Position numbers and translations under genes: made by a program
Shown: positions 33,032 through 42,407 of the stretch, piece by piece
How the letters are laid out: every line of letters begins with the position of its first letter
Position numbering within the stretch: the first letter of the stretch is position 1
Source of the DNA: JABISG01 sp963581435
GTDB taxonomy: Bacteria > Planctomycetota > Planctomycetia > Planctomycetales > Planctomycetaceae
NCBI GenBank assembly: GCA_963581435.1
Contig: CAUZOL010000002.1
Coordinates: forward strand, 1-64,000
Direction: 5' to 3'
Length of the DNA: 64,000 nt
The notes under the pieces: generated by a model
What the model was told of the DNA's origin: nothing
Database searches by the model: none
What the model saw: only the letters and a program-made list of their open reading frames with translations

Positions 33032-35613
33032 AATCCGACGGAATCGACAATGTGGACATCGCATCGCCCGACGATGACGCCGCGGAAACGCTGGTTGCCG
33101 CCGTCGCCGATGAGTTCACCGATCGTCTGGAGCGGGGCGAGAAGCCGAGTGTGGAAGAGTATGCCAGCCGTTATCCCGATTTGGCCGACGTTTTTCGCGA
33201 AGTCCTTCCCGCAATTCAGCTAATGCAGTTGTCGGGTTCCGGCATGCTATCGGGTTCCGGTGCATCGCAAGTCGATGGACTCGATGAGGCGATGACTGGG
33301 CGATTGGGCGATTTTCGGATTCTCCGGGAAATCGGCCGCGGTGGAATGGGCGTTGTTTACGAAGCTGTGCAGATTTCGCTCGACCGTCGCGTTGCGCTCA
33401 AAGTCCTGCCGTTTGCTGCCGCCCTCGATTCAAAACACCTCGAACGCTTCAAGCGCGAAGCCCAGGCGGCGGCGCTACTGCATCACACGAATATTGTTCC
33501 CGTCTATTCGGTCGGTTGCAACCGCGGCGTCTACTATTACGCCATGCAGTTCATTGAAGGGCAGAGCTTGGCCGAAGTGATCGCCCAACTGCACCAGCAA
33601 ACCGGGCAAAGCGACTTGGCCTTCTCCGGGTTTCACGCCGACAGCGCGGCGAAAACCGTGAGCGATCGCCAGCAAGGTGATGCGTCCGGACAGCAGTCGT
33701 TTTCCGTGTCCGATTCTGTGTTTCGGCATCTGGACGAGTCGCCCCTCGCAGATGAATCAGCGATCACAGACCGATCGACGCCCGATGCCGCCACGCAGTT
33801 GACCGGTACGGTGGCGACGGCTTCAACCGAACAGTCGGTTCTCGGGACCGAATACTTTCGGTCCGTGTCGCTGCTGGGTTTGCAGGCGGCCGACGCCTTG
33901 GAGCACGCTCATTCGCTCGGCATCGTACATCGGGACATCAAGCCCGCCAACCTGCTGCTTGATGGCAATGCCCACCTGTTTGTCACCGACTTCGGCCTCG
34001 CGTTCTACCAGTCGGAAGGAAACCTGACGCTGACCGGAGACATGGTTGGCACGCTGAGATACATGAGCCCCGAGCAGGCATTGCTGAATCAAACGGCCGT
34101 CGATCATCGCACCGACATTTATTCGTTGGGTGCCACGCTGTACGAACTGCTGACCCTCAAGCCATTATGGGGTGCCGTTGACCGCCGCGAGTTATTGCGG
34201 AACATCGCCTTCGATGACCCGATCCCGCCGCGCAAGGTCAATAAACGAATTCCGCATGACTTGGAAACGATTCTGCAGAAGGCGTTGGCGAAAGAAGCAC
34301 GCGACCGCTACACAACAGCGGTGGAGTTAGCCGACGATTTACGACGCTTCCTGGAACACAAGACCATCCTCGCCCGCAAGCCGACATTGACCGAGCGGGC
34401 GACAAAATGGTCTCGTCGGCATCGTAGCATCGTCGTCTCGGCGGTCGTGCTACTGGTGATGGCGGTCGCCGGCCTTTCGGTCAGCAACATCCTTGTGGCA
34501 CATGCTCGCTCGAAAACAGAAAACGCCTACACGTTGCTGGCCGAGAAACAGGTGGAAACCAAATCGGCCTACGATGCCGAGGCGCGGCAACGGGCTCGTG
34601 CCGAACAGAATTTCCAACAGGCGCGGCAGATGCTCGATTTCTTTGTGCAGGTCAGTGAAGAGGAGATGGCCGACACCCCGGAGATTCACGACGTTCGCAA
34701 GAAGCTGTTGGAAGCCTCTCTTGGGTACTACCAGGAATTCCTGGAACAGTGTCGCGACGACCCGGCAACACGGGCGCAGTTGGCCGCCAGTTTGTTTCGA
34801 CTCGCAAGCATTCTCAACGAGATGGGTGCCAAGCCCGATGCACTGGCCGCATTCGAGCAGGCACGCGAAGTCCAGGAGAAGCTCGCGCTCGAACATCCCG
34901 ACGACACCGACATTCAACGCGGTCTGTTCTCAATCTATCGGCACATGGGGGTGCTGCGGGGCAGCGAGCAAATCTCGTTACTCGGTCAGATTTCCGTGCG
35001 TGAGCATCTGACAGTCACACCAAAGCAAATCGCGGGCATTGACGCGCTCGCCGAACGCCGACGGGTGGCATCTCGAGACTTCCGTTCCTTTTGGAAGAAA
35101 CCGCGAGAAGAAATGCGGGCCATGTTTGAACAACGTGCAAGAGAGACGCAGCAGGAACTCAGTAAAATTCTCGAGCCGGAACAGTTGCGACGGCTGGATC
35201 AGATTTCACTGCAATTGCGAGGCACACAGGCATTCAGCTCGCCCGACGTCGCCGCAAGGATCGGATTGACCGGCTCCCAAATCGCAGCGATCAAGAAGAT
35301 CAAGGAAGACGCTTACCGTTCGCTGAAGAACACTTATCGCAGTCCGTACCAAGACAGGCAGTCACGGGAGAAATCGAGAGAGCTTTTCAAGCGGTCGCTG
35401 CGCAGCACGAATGACAAGTTGCTCAGCATACTCTCGGCCGACCAAATGGCCGCATGGCGCAATCTCGTTGGAGAACCATTTAACGGAGAGCTTCGCTTCC
35501 ACGAACATGGCCGTTCGCGATCATGCTTCGGCTACCGCAAGACAGGCGATTCAAAACAACGCATCAAATCGACGGAGACAGCCCCCCAACATTTGACCCC
35601 AGAGCGTTTATAA
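33028..35613 (+). CDS. Transmembrane Ser/Thr protein kinase with TPR and LTXXQ-like exterior
   Basis: An 861-aa Hanks-type kinase. N-terminal YASRYPDLADVFREVLPAIQ is common in planctomycete kinases. The kinase domain has G103-RGGMG-108, K125, H301-R-D303 (HRDIKPANLLL) and D321FG. An insertion of about 100 residues rich in Ser/Asp/Gln (about 181-280) splits the lobes. The TM helix is near residues 467-490. A coiled-coil and TPR-like region (about 495-640) precedes residues 660-815, which have helical repeats with ITLTGSQIAAIKKI-like motifs and RLDQISLQLRG. This last part resembles the next gene product. The exported half probably senses envelope state or the secreted protein. It overlaps the sigma factor gene by 4 nt. 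Confidence 0.92.
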   Translation: MKSDGIDNVDIASPDDDAAETLVAAVADEFTDRLERGEKPSVEEYASRYPDLADVFREVLPAIQLMQLSGSGMLSGSGASQVDGLDEAMTGRLGDFRILREIGRGGMGVVYEAVQISLDRRVALKVLPFAAALDSKHLERFKREAQAAALLHHTNIVPVYSVGCNRGVYYYAMQFIEGQSLAEVIAQLHQQTGQSDLAFSGFHADSAAKTVSDRQQGDASGQQSFSVSDSVFRHLDESPLADESAITDRSTPDAATQLTGTVATASTEQSVLGTEYFRSVSLLGLQAADALEHAHSLGIVHRDIKPANLLLDGNAHLFVTDFGLAFYQSEGNLTLTGDMVGTLRYMSPEQALLNQTAVDHRTDIYSLGATLYELLTLKPLWGAVDRRELLRNIAFDDPIPPRKVNKRIPHDLETILQKALAKEARDRYTTAVELADDLRRFLEHKTILARKPTLTERATKWSRRHRSIVVSAVVLLVMAVAGLSVSNILVAHARSKTENAYTLLAEKQVETKSAYDAEARQRARAEQNFQQARQMLDFFVQVSEEEMADTPEIHDVRKKLLEASLGYYQEFLEQCRDDPATRAQLAASLFRLASILNEMGAKPDALAAFEQAREVQEKLALEHPDDTDIQRGLFSIYRHMGVLRGSEQISLLGQISVREHLTVTPKQIAGIDALAERRRVASRDFRSFWKKPREEMRAMFEQRARETQQELSKILEPEQLRRLDQISLQLRGTQAFSSPDVAARIGLTGSQIAAIKKIKEDAYRSLKNTYRSPYQDRQSREKSRELFKRSLRSTNDKLLSILSADQMAAWRNLVGEPFNGELRFHEHGRSRSCFGYRKTGDSKQRIKSTETAPQHLTPERL

Positions 35614-35668
35614 GTCAAGTTTAGAGAGTTACCACGTAACCTCACTGTTTTAGACGAAGGAATTCAGA

Positions 35669-36424
35669 ATGTTTCGATCATCAATGTTGGCGAAATTAGT
35701 TGTGATGGGCCTCGCAATTGTGCTGGTGGCCGGCTCCGTATCTTACGCACAGGGCCAGCGCGGCGGTCGTGGGTTTGGCGGCGGCGGCACATCCAAGGCG
35801 GACCTTGTGCGACGCGAACAGGTTCAGAAAGAGTTGAAGATTACCGAAGAGCAAACCGGAAAGATCAAGGAGATCACCGACGCAGCGCGAGCAAGCGGTC
35901 GGGAATTGTTCTCCGGACTGCGCGACCTTTCAGAAGATGAACGCCGAGCAAAATTTACAGAACTTCGCGAAAAAATGACGAAGGCAGCCGAAGAGACCGG
36001 CAAGAAAATCGCCGCAGTGCTCAACGACACCCAGAACGCCCGGCTCGACCAGATTGTGCTGCAACAGCGGGGCAACAGGGCTCTAACAAGCAAGGACACC
36101 ATCGCCAAGCTAAACATCACCAAAGAGCAGCAACAGCAGATCAAAGATCTGGTGGATGCCCAGGGAGAAATGACGCGGGAATTGTTCAGCGGCCTACGAG
36201 ACATTCCCCGGGAAGAACGCGCAGCCAAGTTTGCAGAGCTGGGCAAAAAACGGGAAGAGATTACGACGGAGACCAACAAGGCGGTCATGGAAGTGCTGAC
36301 CGCGTCGCAAAAAACGCAATTTGAGCAACTGAAGGGCGCGGAGTTCAAATTGGAACGCGGCTCGTTCGGTCGCCGTCGGCCCGGTCAAGGCGGAAACCGT
36401 CGTCCGCAAAATAACAATAACTAG
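35669..36424 (+). CDS. Secreted helical protein with two LTXXQ-like repeats
   Basis: A 251-aa protein with a signal peptide (hydrophobic core about residues 7-24, ending SYAQGQ) and a Gly/Arg-rich start (RGGRGFGGGG). Two helical repeats follow: LKITEEQTGKIKEITDAAR to LNDTQNARLDQIVLQQRG, and LNITKEQQQQIKDLVDAQG to LTASQKTQFEQL. Both contain the ELFSGLRD motif (GRELFSGLRDLSEDERRAK; TRELFSGLRDIPREERAAK). The pattern recalls Spy/CpxP-type LTXXQ proteins, which bind misfolded proteins or metals in the periplasm. The C-terminus is a basic, Gly/Asn-rich tail. It is 55 nt downstream of the kinase, whose exterior shares the RLDQI-LQ-RG motif, and is preceded by an AAGGAATT ribosome-binding site. Confidence 0.85.
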   Translation: MFRSSMLAKLVVMGLAIVLVAGSVSYAQGQRGGRGFGGGGTSKADLVRREQVQKELKITEEQTGKIKEITDAARASGRELFSGLRDLSEDERRAKFTELREKMTKAAEETGKKIAAVLNDTQNARLDQIVLQQRGNRALTSKDTIAKLNITKEQQQQIKDLVDAQGEMTRELFSGLRDIPREERAAKFAELGKKREEITTETNKAVMEVLTASQKTQFEQLKGAEFKLERGSFGRRRPGQGGNRRPQNNNN

Positions 36425-36779
36425 AATAACCGGATGGAATCTGTTGCATCTCGCAGCTGACACGGTCGGTGCGCCGGCCGTGTCAGCCAGCGAAAGCGGT
36501 CGATTCCGCAATATAATCGAGAAACCGGACGGTAATCCGAACACTGAAATTGTGGATGGTTACAACCGTTCGTTACTATAGAGTCAGGCGGACAGCTCGC
36601 CTTGGGCCGGACAGATCCACTGCTGACCGGCAAGTGATCGTATTTCACCGACTCCCCGTCGGTTTGATACACGGCATGTGTGCCGATCCACGATCGAAAT
36701 GGGGAACGGTGTCCACAATCGCCCAAGTTTTTTGGTTTATCTAAGACTCCCGGCTCATCTAACCAGGCACGGAATTCTC
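36425..36779. other. Intergenic region with hairpin upstream of the secretin-like gene
   Basis: This 355-bp gap holds a 14-bp hairpin at 36456-36487 directly after the secreted-helical-protein gene. The upstream extension of the next reading frame (from 36678) lacks a signal peptide. No other feature could be assigned. Confidence 0.5.
36456..36487. repeat. Strong hairpin after the secreted helical protein gene
   Basis: A 14-bp stem (GCTGACACGG-T-CGG with CCGGCCGTGTCAGC, one T-G wobble) and a TGCG loop, 31 nt downstream of the stop at 36424. There is no T-tract, so it may be a dispersed palindrome, an mRNA-stabilising structure or a Rho-associated end. Confidence 0.7.
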
Positions 36780-39077
36780 ATGCTTGCATACCGCACTCGA
36801 TTCCAGACAGGTCTGTTTGTGCTGTCTCTTGGTCTGTTCGCGCTCAATGCGCCAGCAACCGCGCAGGATATCGGCGATCTGCTGAACCAATTCGCCGGCG
36901 AATCGTCCGAAGAGGAAGCGCCACCGCAGTCGCCCATCGATGTGCTGGAAAGCGAGACGGCGTTGACCAAACTGGATTTGAACAAAGACCAACGCGACAA
37001 GATCAAGACCATCATCGAAGGATACCGCGAGCAGGTTAAGGCGGTGAAAGCTGGCTACGACGAACAACTCAAAGCACTCACTTCCATCGGCGAAAAACTC
37101 CGCAAACGGGCCGAATTTCGCGGCAAGACCCGCGCCGAGAACGAAGAAAAAAAGAAGGCAGCCGAGCAGGCGCTGCTGGACTTACTCAACGATCAACAGA
37201 AGGCCGAACTCAAGACTATGGTTCCGGAACCTCCGGCCGAAAGCCTGGGTCCTGGTTCGTCGAACACAAATCCGAGTGTGACTTCCACACCATCGCGAAG
37301 CACTGCGCCGGCGAAGCGCACCGCGAACACGGTCGCATCCTTTGGTGCAGCTGATGATTCTCCACCACAAGCCAAACCATCCACCGCCGCAACGAGCGGG
37401 AATGCAGCGCCCCCGGCCAAGGCTGATCAGTCAGGCAATGCCACCTTGGAATTCAACTTCCAGGAAGCTCCCTGGACCGACGTCCTCAGGCTATTCGCCA
37501 AGGCAGCCCGGCTGACGCTCAACATGCGGGATGTTCCACCGGGATCGTTCACATACTATGACGATCAGAAATACACATCGACCGAGGCGCTCGACGTGAT
37601 GAACCGCATGCTGCTGCAGAGCGGCTACATCCTCGTGCGACACGATCGCTTTCTCAGTGTTTTCAATGCCAGCAAGGGTGTGCCTCCCAACCTCGTCGAA
37701 ACGGTTACACCAGACGAATTGCCTAAGCGGGGCAAAACCGAATTGTTGCGCGTCGCATTGCCGCTCGGCGACCGTGACATCGCCAAAGCCACTTCCGAGG
37801 TGCAAGGGCTCTTGGGGCCACAAGGAAAAGTCGCGCCTCTCGAATCGGCCAATTCCATCATCGTCACCGACATTGCTGCGAATTTGATCCGCGTTGAGGG
37901 ACTTTTAAAGGGGGATGCGAAGGTCGGCGACGACAAACTGACATTCAAGGCGTTTCAGCTCAAGCAGATCGATGCCGCGGAAGCGGCTGAGATCATTCGC
38001 AGCCTGTTGGGAGTCGATACCGGTGTGACCAATGTTAGCGAAGCCGGACCGCGCGGTCCCACCAGCAGCAGCAGCCGTGGCAGCAGCCGCGGCAGCAGCA
38101 GCCGCGGCGGAACCGATCCCCGCGCCGCGTTCATCGCCGCAATGCGCGGCGGTGGAACGTCTTCGCGTACGCCTGCAGCCGCCGGTAAGCCGCCGGCTGC
38201 CGCTGCAAAAGTGGCCGTCGATTACCGCACCAATAGCGTGCTCGTCAACGCGACCGCAGCCAACATGAAACTTGTGGAAGAAATGGTCAAGGCGCTCGAC
38301 GTCGAATCAGCCGACGTTGACGGCGTCGTCGGCGGGCGGAGTTCACGAGAGCCGTATCTCCAGGTCTATAAGATTAAGAATGCCGAAACGACGGAAGTCT
38401 CCAAGACGCTCACCGTGCTGCATCCGGGGTTGGTGGTTAATGAAGACGGCAGATACAAAACTCTACACATCATGGCGAATGCCGAAGAACACAACGAGAT
38501 TGCGGGACACATCCGCCAACTCGACGGCGGCGGCACGGGCGATACGTTGGCCGTTTTGCCACTGGAAGGGCTGAATGGATACAACGTCAGCATGACCGTC
38601 GAAGCGTTATACGAGAATGATAAGGATTCCGCACCATCGATTCAGATGGACCCCTCGAGGCAGAGTGTCATCGTGCGTGGAGATGCGATTCAGATTCAAA
38701 TGGTGCGAACCATGATTAGCCGATTGGCCGAACAAGGCCCATCCACTGAACCATCACCTGGACGGTCGGTTCGCATCGTTGCCCCTGGAGCAGCCAGTAC
38801 AGACTACCTGCAAAATGCAATCGGCGTTCTGTATCCACAGGTCACGTTCACGGCGGCAGAAGCAAAGGCGAAAGACAACTCGCAAGACAGTAGAAACTCC
38901 CGCTCCTCGGGTTCATCCAGCGCCGACGCAGATCGCGAACGCCGCATCAGAGAGTGGCGGGAACGCATGTTTAGTCGCGGCGGCAGTTCCGGAGGTTTCG
39001 GCGGTTCACGTGGCAGCTCGCGTGGCAGTTCCCCGAGCAGTTCCAGCGGCCGTCCGCAGCCTACAAGAGGCCGTTGA
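36780..39077 (+). CDS. Secretin-like protein with N-domains but no visible pore domain
   Basis: A 765-aa exported protein. After a signal peptide (about residues 9-29, ending ATAQD) comes a helical segment (about 57-152; LTKLDLNKDQRDKIKTIIEG through LLDLLNDQQKAELKTMV) like that in the two upstream proteins. A secretin/TonB short N-terminal (N0-like) domain starts near 223 (LEFNFQEAPWTDVLRLFAK). N1-type repeats follow (VAPLESANSIIVTDIAANL; KVAVDYRTNSVLVNATAAN; IQMDPSRQSVIVRGDA). Ser/Arg/Gly-rich stretches are present at about 425-445 and in the last 70 residues. The C-terminal beta-barrel with its VPLLGDIPxLG-type signature is not seen. It may act as a GspD-like periplasmic scaffold or need a separate pore protein. 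The ATG at 36780 gives the proper signal peptide. Confidence 0.82.
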   Translation: MLAYRTRFQTGLFVLSLGLFALNAPATAQDIGDLLNQFAGESSEEEAPPQSPIDVLESETALTKLDLNKDQRDKIKTIIEGYREQVKAVKAGYDEQLKALTSIGEKLRKRAEFRGKTRAENEEKKKAAEQALLDLLNDQQKAELKTMVPEPPAESLGPGSSNTNPSVTSTPSRSTAPAKRTANTVASFGAADDSPPQAKPSTAATSGNAAPPAKADQSGNATLEFNFQEAPWTDVLRLFAKAARLTLNMRDVPPGSFTYYDDQKYTSTEALDVMNRMLLQSGYILVRHDRFLSVFNASKGVPPNLVETVTPDELPKRGKTELLRVALPLGDRDIAKATSEVQGLLGPQGKVAPLESANSIIVTDIAANLIRVEGLLKGDAKVGDDKLTFKAFQLKQIDAAEAAEIIRSLLGVDTGVTNVSEAGPRGPTSSSSRGSSRGSSSRGGTDPRAAFIAAMRGGGTSSRTPAAAGKPPAAAAKVAVDYRTNSVLVNATAANMKLVEEMVKALDVESADVDGVVGGRSSREPYLQVYKIKNAETTEVSKTLTVLHPGLVVNEDGRYKTLHIMANAEEHNEIAGHIRQLDGGGTGDTLAVLPLEGLNGYNVSMTVEALYENDKDSAPSIQMDPSRQSVIVRGDAIQIQMVRTMISRLAEQGPSTEPSPGRSVRIVAPGAASTDYLQNAIGVLYPQVTFTAAEAKAKDNSQDSRNSRSSGSSSADADRERRIREWRERMFSRGGSSGGFGGSRGSSRGSSPSSSSGRPQPTRGR

Positions 39078-39234
39078 TCGGCAAAGCTCTCGTGTTCGCG
39101 ATCACTGAAAACAGATCGCATTGGAAGTCGTGGTGGCTTCCCGAACATCGGAAATCGAAATCCGTTTCGAGTTCACAAAGAATGTTCTTTTTGTCTGCAA
39201 CAATTGGTACGAAACTTAGAAGCGGTATCGACAG

Positions 39235-40917
39235 ATGGAATTTGGCAAGCTCCTGCTCCAACGCGGACTAATCAGTCAGCAGCAGTTGGAACTTGCGCGC
39301 GCACAGGCCGAGGGAAGACGCATTGATCAGGTGCTCATCGAAATCGGTGCCCTGACCGAAGAACAGGCGCTGCAAGCGCTCGCCCACGATCTCGGCATGC
39401 GATACGTCGATGTGAAAGACTTCGATGTCGATCGGGAATTGCTCGTTCAATTCCCCACGACGGCCATCTTCCGTCATTCGCTGCTTCCGCTGGTTCGCGT
39501 CAATGGATTCGTCGATGTCGCCACCAGCGATCCGTTCGATCTGGAAGCCCTCGACGAATTGAGTTCGCTGAGTGGGTTTCAGTTGCGGCCCGTTCTCGCT
39601 TGCCGCGAAGATGTGGTGCACCTCATCAAGGAGCATCTGGGAGTCGGCGGCGATACCATCACCGAACTGGTTGCCCGCGCCGCAGAAGACGATGTCGAAC
39701 TGCTCGAAGACATTTCCGAGCAGTCCGGTGAACTCGCCGACGACGCGGCTGCGGCATCGGTCATCCGGCTGGTCAACGAGTTGCTCGTCGAGGCGCTGAT
39801 TCAACGTGCCAGCGATGTGCATATCGAACCGCACGATTCGGGTCTCAGCGTTCGCTTTCGTGTCGATGGCATTCTGCATCCTCAACCGGTCCCACCGGAA
39901 ATCAATCAGTTTTATGCAGCCATCATCACGCGACTGAAGATTATGTCGCGGCTGAACATTGCCGAAAAACGTCTGCCGCAGGATGGTCGGATCAAGCTGC
40001 GAATTTCCGGAAGAGAAATTGACGTTCGCGCTTCGGTCATCCCCATGCTGCATGGTGAAGGCGTTGTGTTGCGTCTACTGGATAAGGACCGCATGTCCTT
40101 CGATTTGAAGGGCGTCGGCATGCCGACCGAAATCGCCGAGCCGTTCCGGGAACTGATCTCGTTGCCGCACGGCATCGTGTTGGTGACCGGGCCGACCGGT
40201 AGCGGAAAAACGACGACACTGTACGGCGCGTTGAACGAAATCAAAGACGACACAACAAAGATTATTACGGTCGAAGACCCTGTCGAATACCAAACGCCCG
40301 GCATCAGCCAGATTCAGGTCCACGGAAAAATCGGCCTGACATTTGCAGCCGGTCTGCGCAGCATCTTGCGACACGATCCGGATGTGGTCCTCATCGGCGA
40401 AATCCGTGACGGAGAAACGGCGCAAAGTGCAATTCAGGCATCACTGACCGGTCACCTCGTCTTCAGCACACTCCACACCAACGACGCGCCGGGCGCATTC
40501 ACTCGCCTGATGGACATGGGCGTCGAACCGTACCTGGTTGCCAGCACGCTTGAAGGCGTCCTCGCGCAACGACTGCTGCGTGTGCTCTGTCCCGCTTGCA
40601 AAGAAGAGTATTCGCCGCGTCCGGAAGACCTCCCTCCCGACCTTCCATATGAGACGGCCAGAACCTTGTGGCGGCCCGTTGGTTGCCGCGAATGCCGCAG
40701 CACCGGGTTTACCGGACGAACCGGGATTTTCGAGTTGCTGCCAACCGGCAGTGAAGTTCGCAGATTGTGCATCGATCGCGCCGACGCCGGCCAGATTCGG
40801 GAATTCGCCATCAAGAACGGCATGATGACATTGAGGCAATGCGGCTGGCAAAAAGTACGTGAGGGAGTCAGCACAGTCGAGGAAGTGCTGCGAATTACCA
40901 AGGGAGATATTATTTGA
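39235..40917 (+). CDS. gspE: Type II secretion ATPase GspE (PilB/GspE family)
   Basis: A 560-aa hexameric-type ATPase that powers pseudopilus assembly at the inner membrane. The N-terminal GspE/PilB domain (about residues 1-150; LLLQRGLISQQQLELA) is followed by RASDVHIEPH. Walker A is GPTGSGKTT (about 319-327), the Asp box is TVEDPVEYQTPGISQIQV, and the Walker B region includes LRHDPDVVLIGEIRDGET, followed by the His box (TGHLVFSTLHTNDA). A zinc site is formed by C452PAC455 and C484REC487. All expected motifs are intact. The product stands 157 nt after the secretin-like gene and 152 nt before gspF, so the operon has sizeable gaps. Confidence 0.96.
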   Translation: MEFGKLLLQRGLISQQQLELARAQAEGRRIDQVLIEIGALTEEQALQALAHDLGMRYVDVKDFDVDRELLVQFPTTAIFRHSLLPLVRVNGFVDVATSDPFDLEALDELSSLSGFQLRPVLACREDVVHLIKEHLGVGGDTITELVARAAEDDVELLEDISEQSGELADDAAAASVIRLVNELLVEALIQRASDVHIEPHDSGLSVRFRVDGILHPQPVPPEINQFYAAIITRLKIMSRLNIAEKRLPQDGRIKLRISGREIDVRASVIPMLHGEGVVLRLLDKDRMSFDLKGVGMPTEIAEPFRELISLPHGIVLVTGPTGSGKTTTLYGALNEIKDDTTKIITVEDPVEYQTPGISQIQVHGKIGLTFAAGLRSILRHDPDVVLIGEIRDGETAQSAIQASLTGHLVFSTLHTNDAPGAFTRLMDMGVEPYLVASTLEGVLAQRLLRVLCPACKEEYSPRPEDLPPDLPYETARTLWRPVGCRECRSTGFTGRTGIFELLPTGSEVRRLCIDRADAGQIREFAIKNGMMTLRQCGWQKVREGVSTVEEVLRITKGDII

Positions 40918-41069
40918 TGTGACCCCAATCGGCAGCCGCCGTCGATCGTTTCACATTGTCCGTTTCAGACATCGCGAATGGCAGGGGATGGGACGTAGTG
41001 GATAGGCCGCCCCGTCACAATTCGCTGCGAACATTCAGCTCTTGACTCTCGACACTCGACTCGAAACTC

Positions 41070-42278
41070 ATGCCTGACTTCCAATACACGGCCCGTGAAC
41101 TTTCGGGCCAACAGGTGACCGGGACGCTGACAGCGCCCAGCAAGCGCGATGCGCTTTCTTCGCTGGCGACGCAGCAGTTGTTTCCCGTGCGCGTTGAGGA
41201 ATCCGAGAACGCCGACGCCCGAAAGTCGCGGCTGCGCCGGCGTGTGGCGAGTCGCCATCTGGTTGTCTTTTACACGCAATTGGCCGACCTGCTGCGTTCG
41301 GGCGTTCCGTTATTGCGGTCGCTGGAATTGCTGCAGCGACAGGCGATCAACCCGACATTGAAACTGGTTCTGCAGGAAATTCGTGAACAGATTGCCGAAG
41401 GCAGTCGCTTGGCCGAGGCGATGCGGCAGCATCCACAGGTCTTTTCCGAGCTGGCCGTCAGCATGGTGCGGGCCGGCGAAGAAGGCAGTTTTATGGAGGA
41501 CGTCCTCGTACGGATCGCAACGTTCACCGAACATCAGCAGGAACTCAAGAACCGCGTCGTCGGCACATTGATCTACCCGGCGTTTCTAACGGTGGCAATG
41601 ACAGTTGTGGTCACGCTGATGCTGGTTTTCTTCGTTCCAAAGTTCGAGCCGGTCTTCGCCGAGTTGAAAGAGAACAACGAATTGCCGTGGGCAACAACAT
41701 TGCTCTTGGGGGCCAGCGACTTTGCACAAAATTTCTGGCTGCTGATTCTCGCCGTTCTGGCGGCCGGTGGATACGGACTGTTCGCCTGGCTCAAAACCGA
41801 TGACGGACGTGAAAAACTCGACGAGTTTCGCATTCGCGCTTATGGTTTGGGGCCGGTCGTTCGCAGTCTGGCGATTGCCCGCTTCTGCCGAATTCTGGGA
41901 ACGTTGCTACGAAACGGCGTGCCCATTTTGCAGTCATTGAACATCGCCAAAGACGCGACCGGAAATGTTATTCTCAGCCGTTCGATTAGCGCGGCTGCCG
42001 AGAATATCTCAGAGGGAAAGTCGCTGGCATCTCCGTTGGCGGGAAGTGGGCAGTTTCCCGACGACGTGGTCGAAATGATTGCGGTTGGCGAAGAAGCGAA
42101 CAACCTGGAACAGGTGCTGATCAACATTGCCGACAGCATGGAACGCCGCACCAACCGACTGCTCGACATTTTCGTCCGCATGCTGGAGCCGGCATTGCTG
42201 ACGGCGATGGCAGGCGTTGTGCTATTTGTCGTCATTGCGCTGCTGTTACCCATTCTGAAAAGCTCCAGCATCATGTAG
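41070..42278 (+). CDS. gspF: Type II secretion inner-membrane platform protein GspF
   Basis: A 402-aa protein of the GspF/PilC family, the membrane platform for pseudopilus assembly. It begins PDFQYTARELSGQQVTGTLTA, the usual N-terminal beta-rich cytosolic domain, and contains the two duplicated T2SSF domains (about residues 65-190 and 265-390; HLVVFYTQLADLLRSGVPLL and ARFCRILGTLLRNGVPILQS). Three TM helices are apparent (about 170-192, 220-237 and 370-395). Length is standard. It is 129 nt upstream of gspG on the same strand. Confidence 0.96.
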   Translation: MPDFQYTARELSGQQVTGTLTAPSKRDALSSLATQQLFPVRVEESENADARKSRLRRRVASRHLVVFYTQLADLLRSGVPLLRSLELLQRQAINPTLKLVLQEIREQIAEGSRLAEAMRQHPQVFSELAVSMVRAGEEGSFMEDVLVRIATFTEHQQELKNRVVGTLIYPAFLTVAMTVVVTLMLVFFVPKFEPVFAELKENNELPWATTLLLGASDFAQNFWLLILAVLAAGGYGLFAWLKTDDGREKLDEFRIRAYGLGPVVRSLAIARFCRILGTLLRNGVPILQSLNIAKDATGNVILSRSISAAAENISEGKSLASPLAGSGQFPDDVVEMIAVGEEANNLEQVLINIADSMERRTNRLLDIFVRMLEPALLTAMAGVVLFVVIALLLPILKSSSIM

Positions 42279-42407
42279 GAAACACTCGAGCCGATTTGTC
42301 AATGTCGCCCATCGACAGACCGTCGCAAGAAACAAACCGAGAATTCAAGCCCCGTGCAGGGACGCCAAGAGAAACAATCAAAAGGCCCGTAGAACAGAGG
42401 TAAGACC

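Noticed and set aside
38060..38115. AGC/CGG-rich simple repeat as a possible variable locus
   Set aside because: It encodes an in-frame Ser/Arg/Gly tract with irregular units; nothing suggests phase variation.
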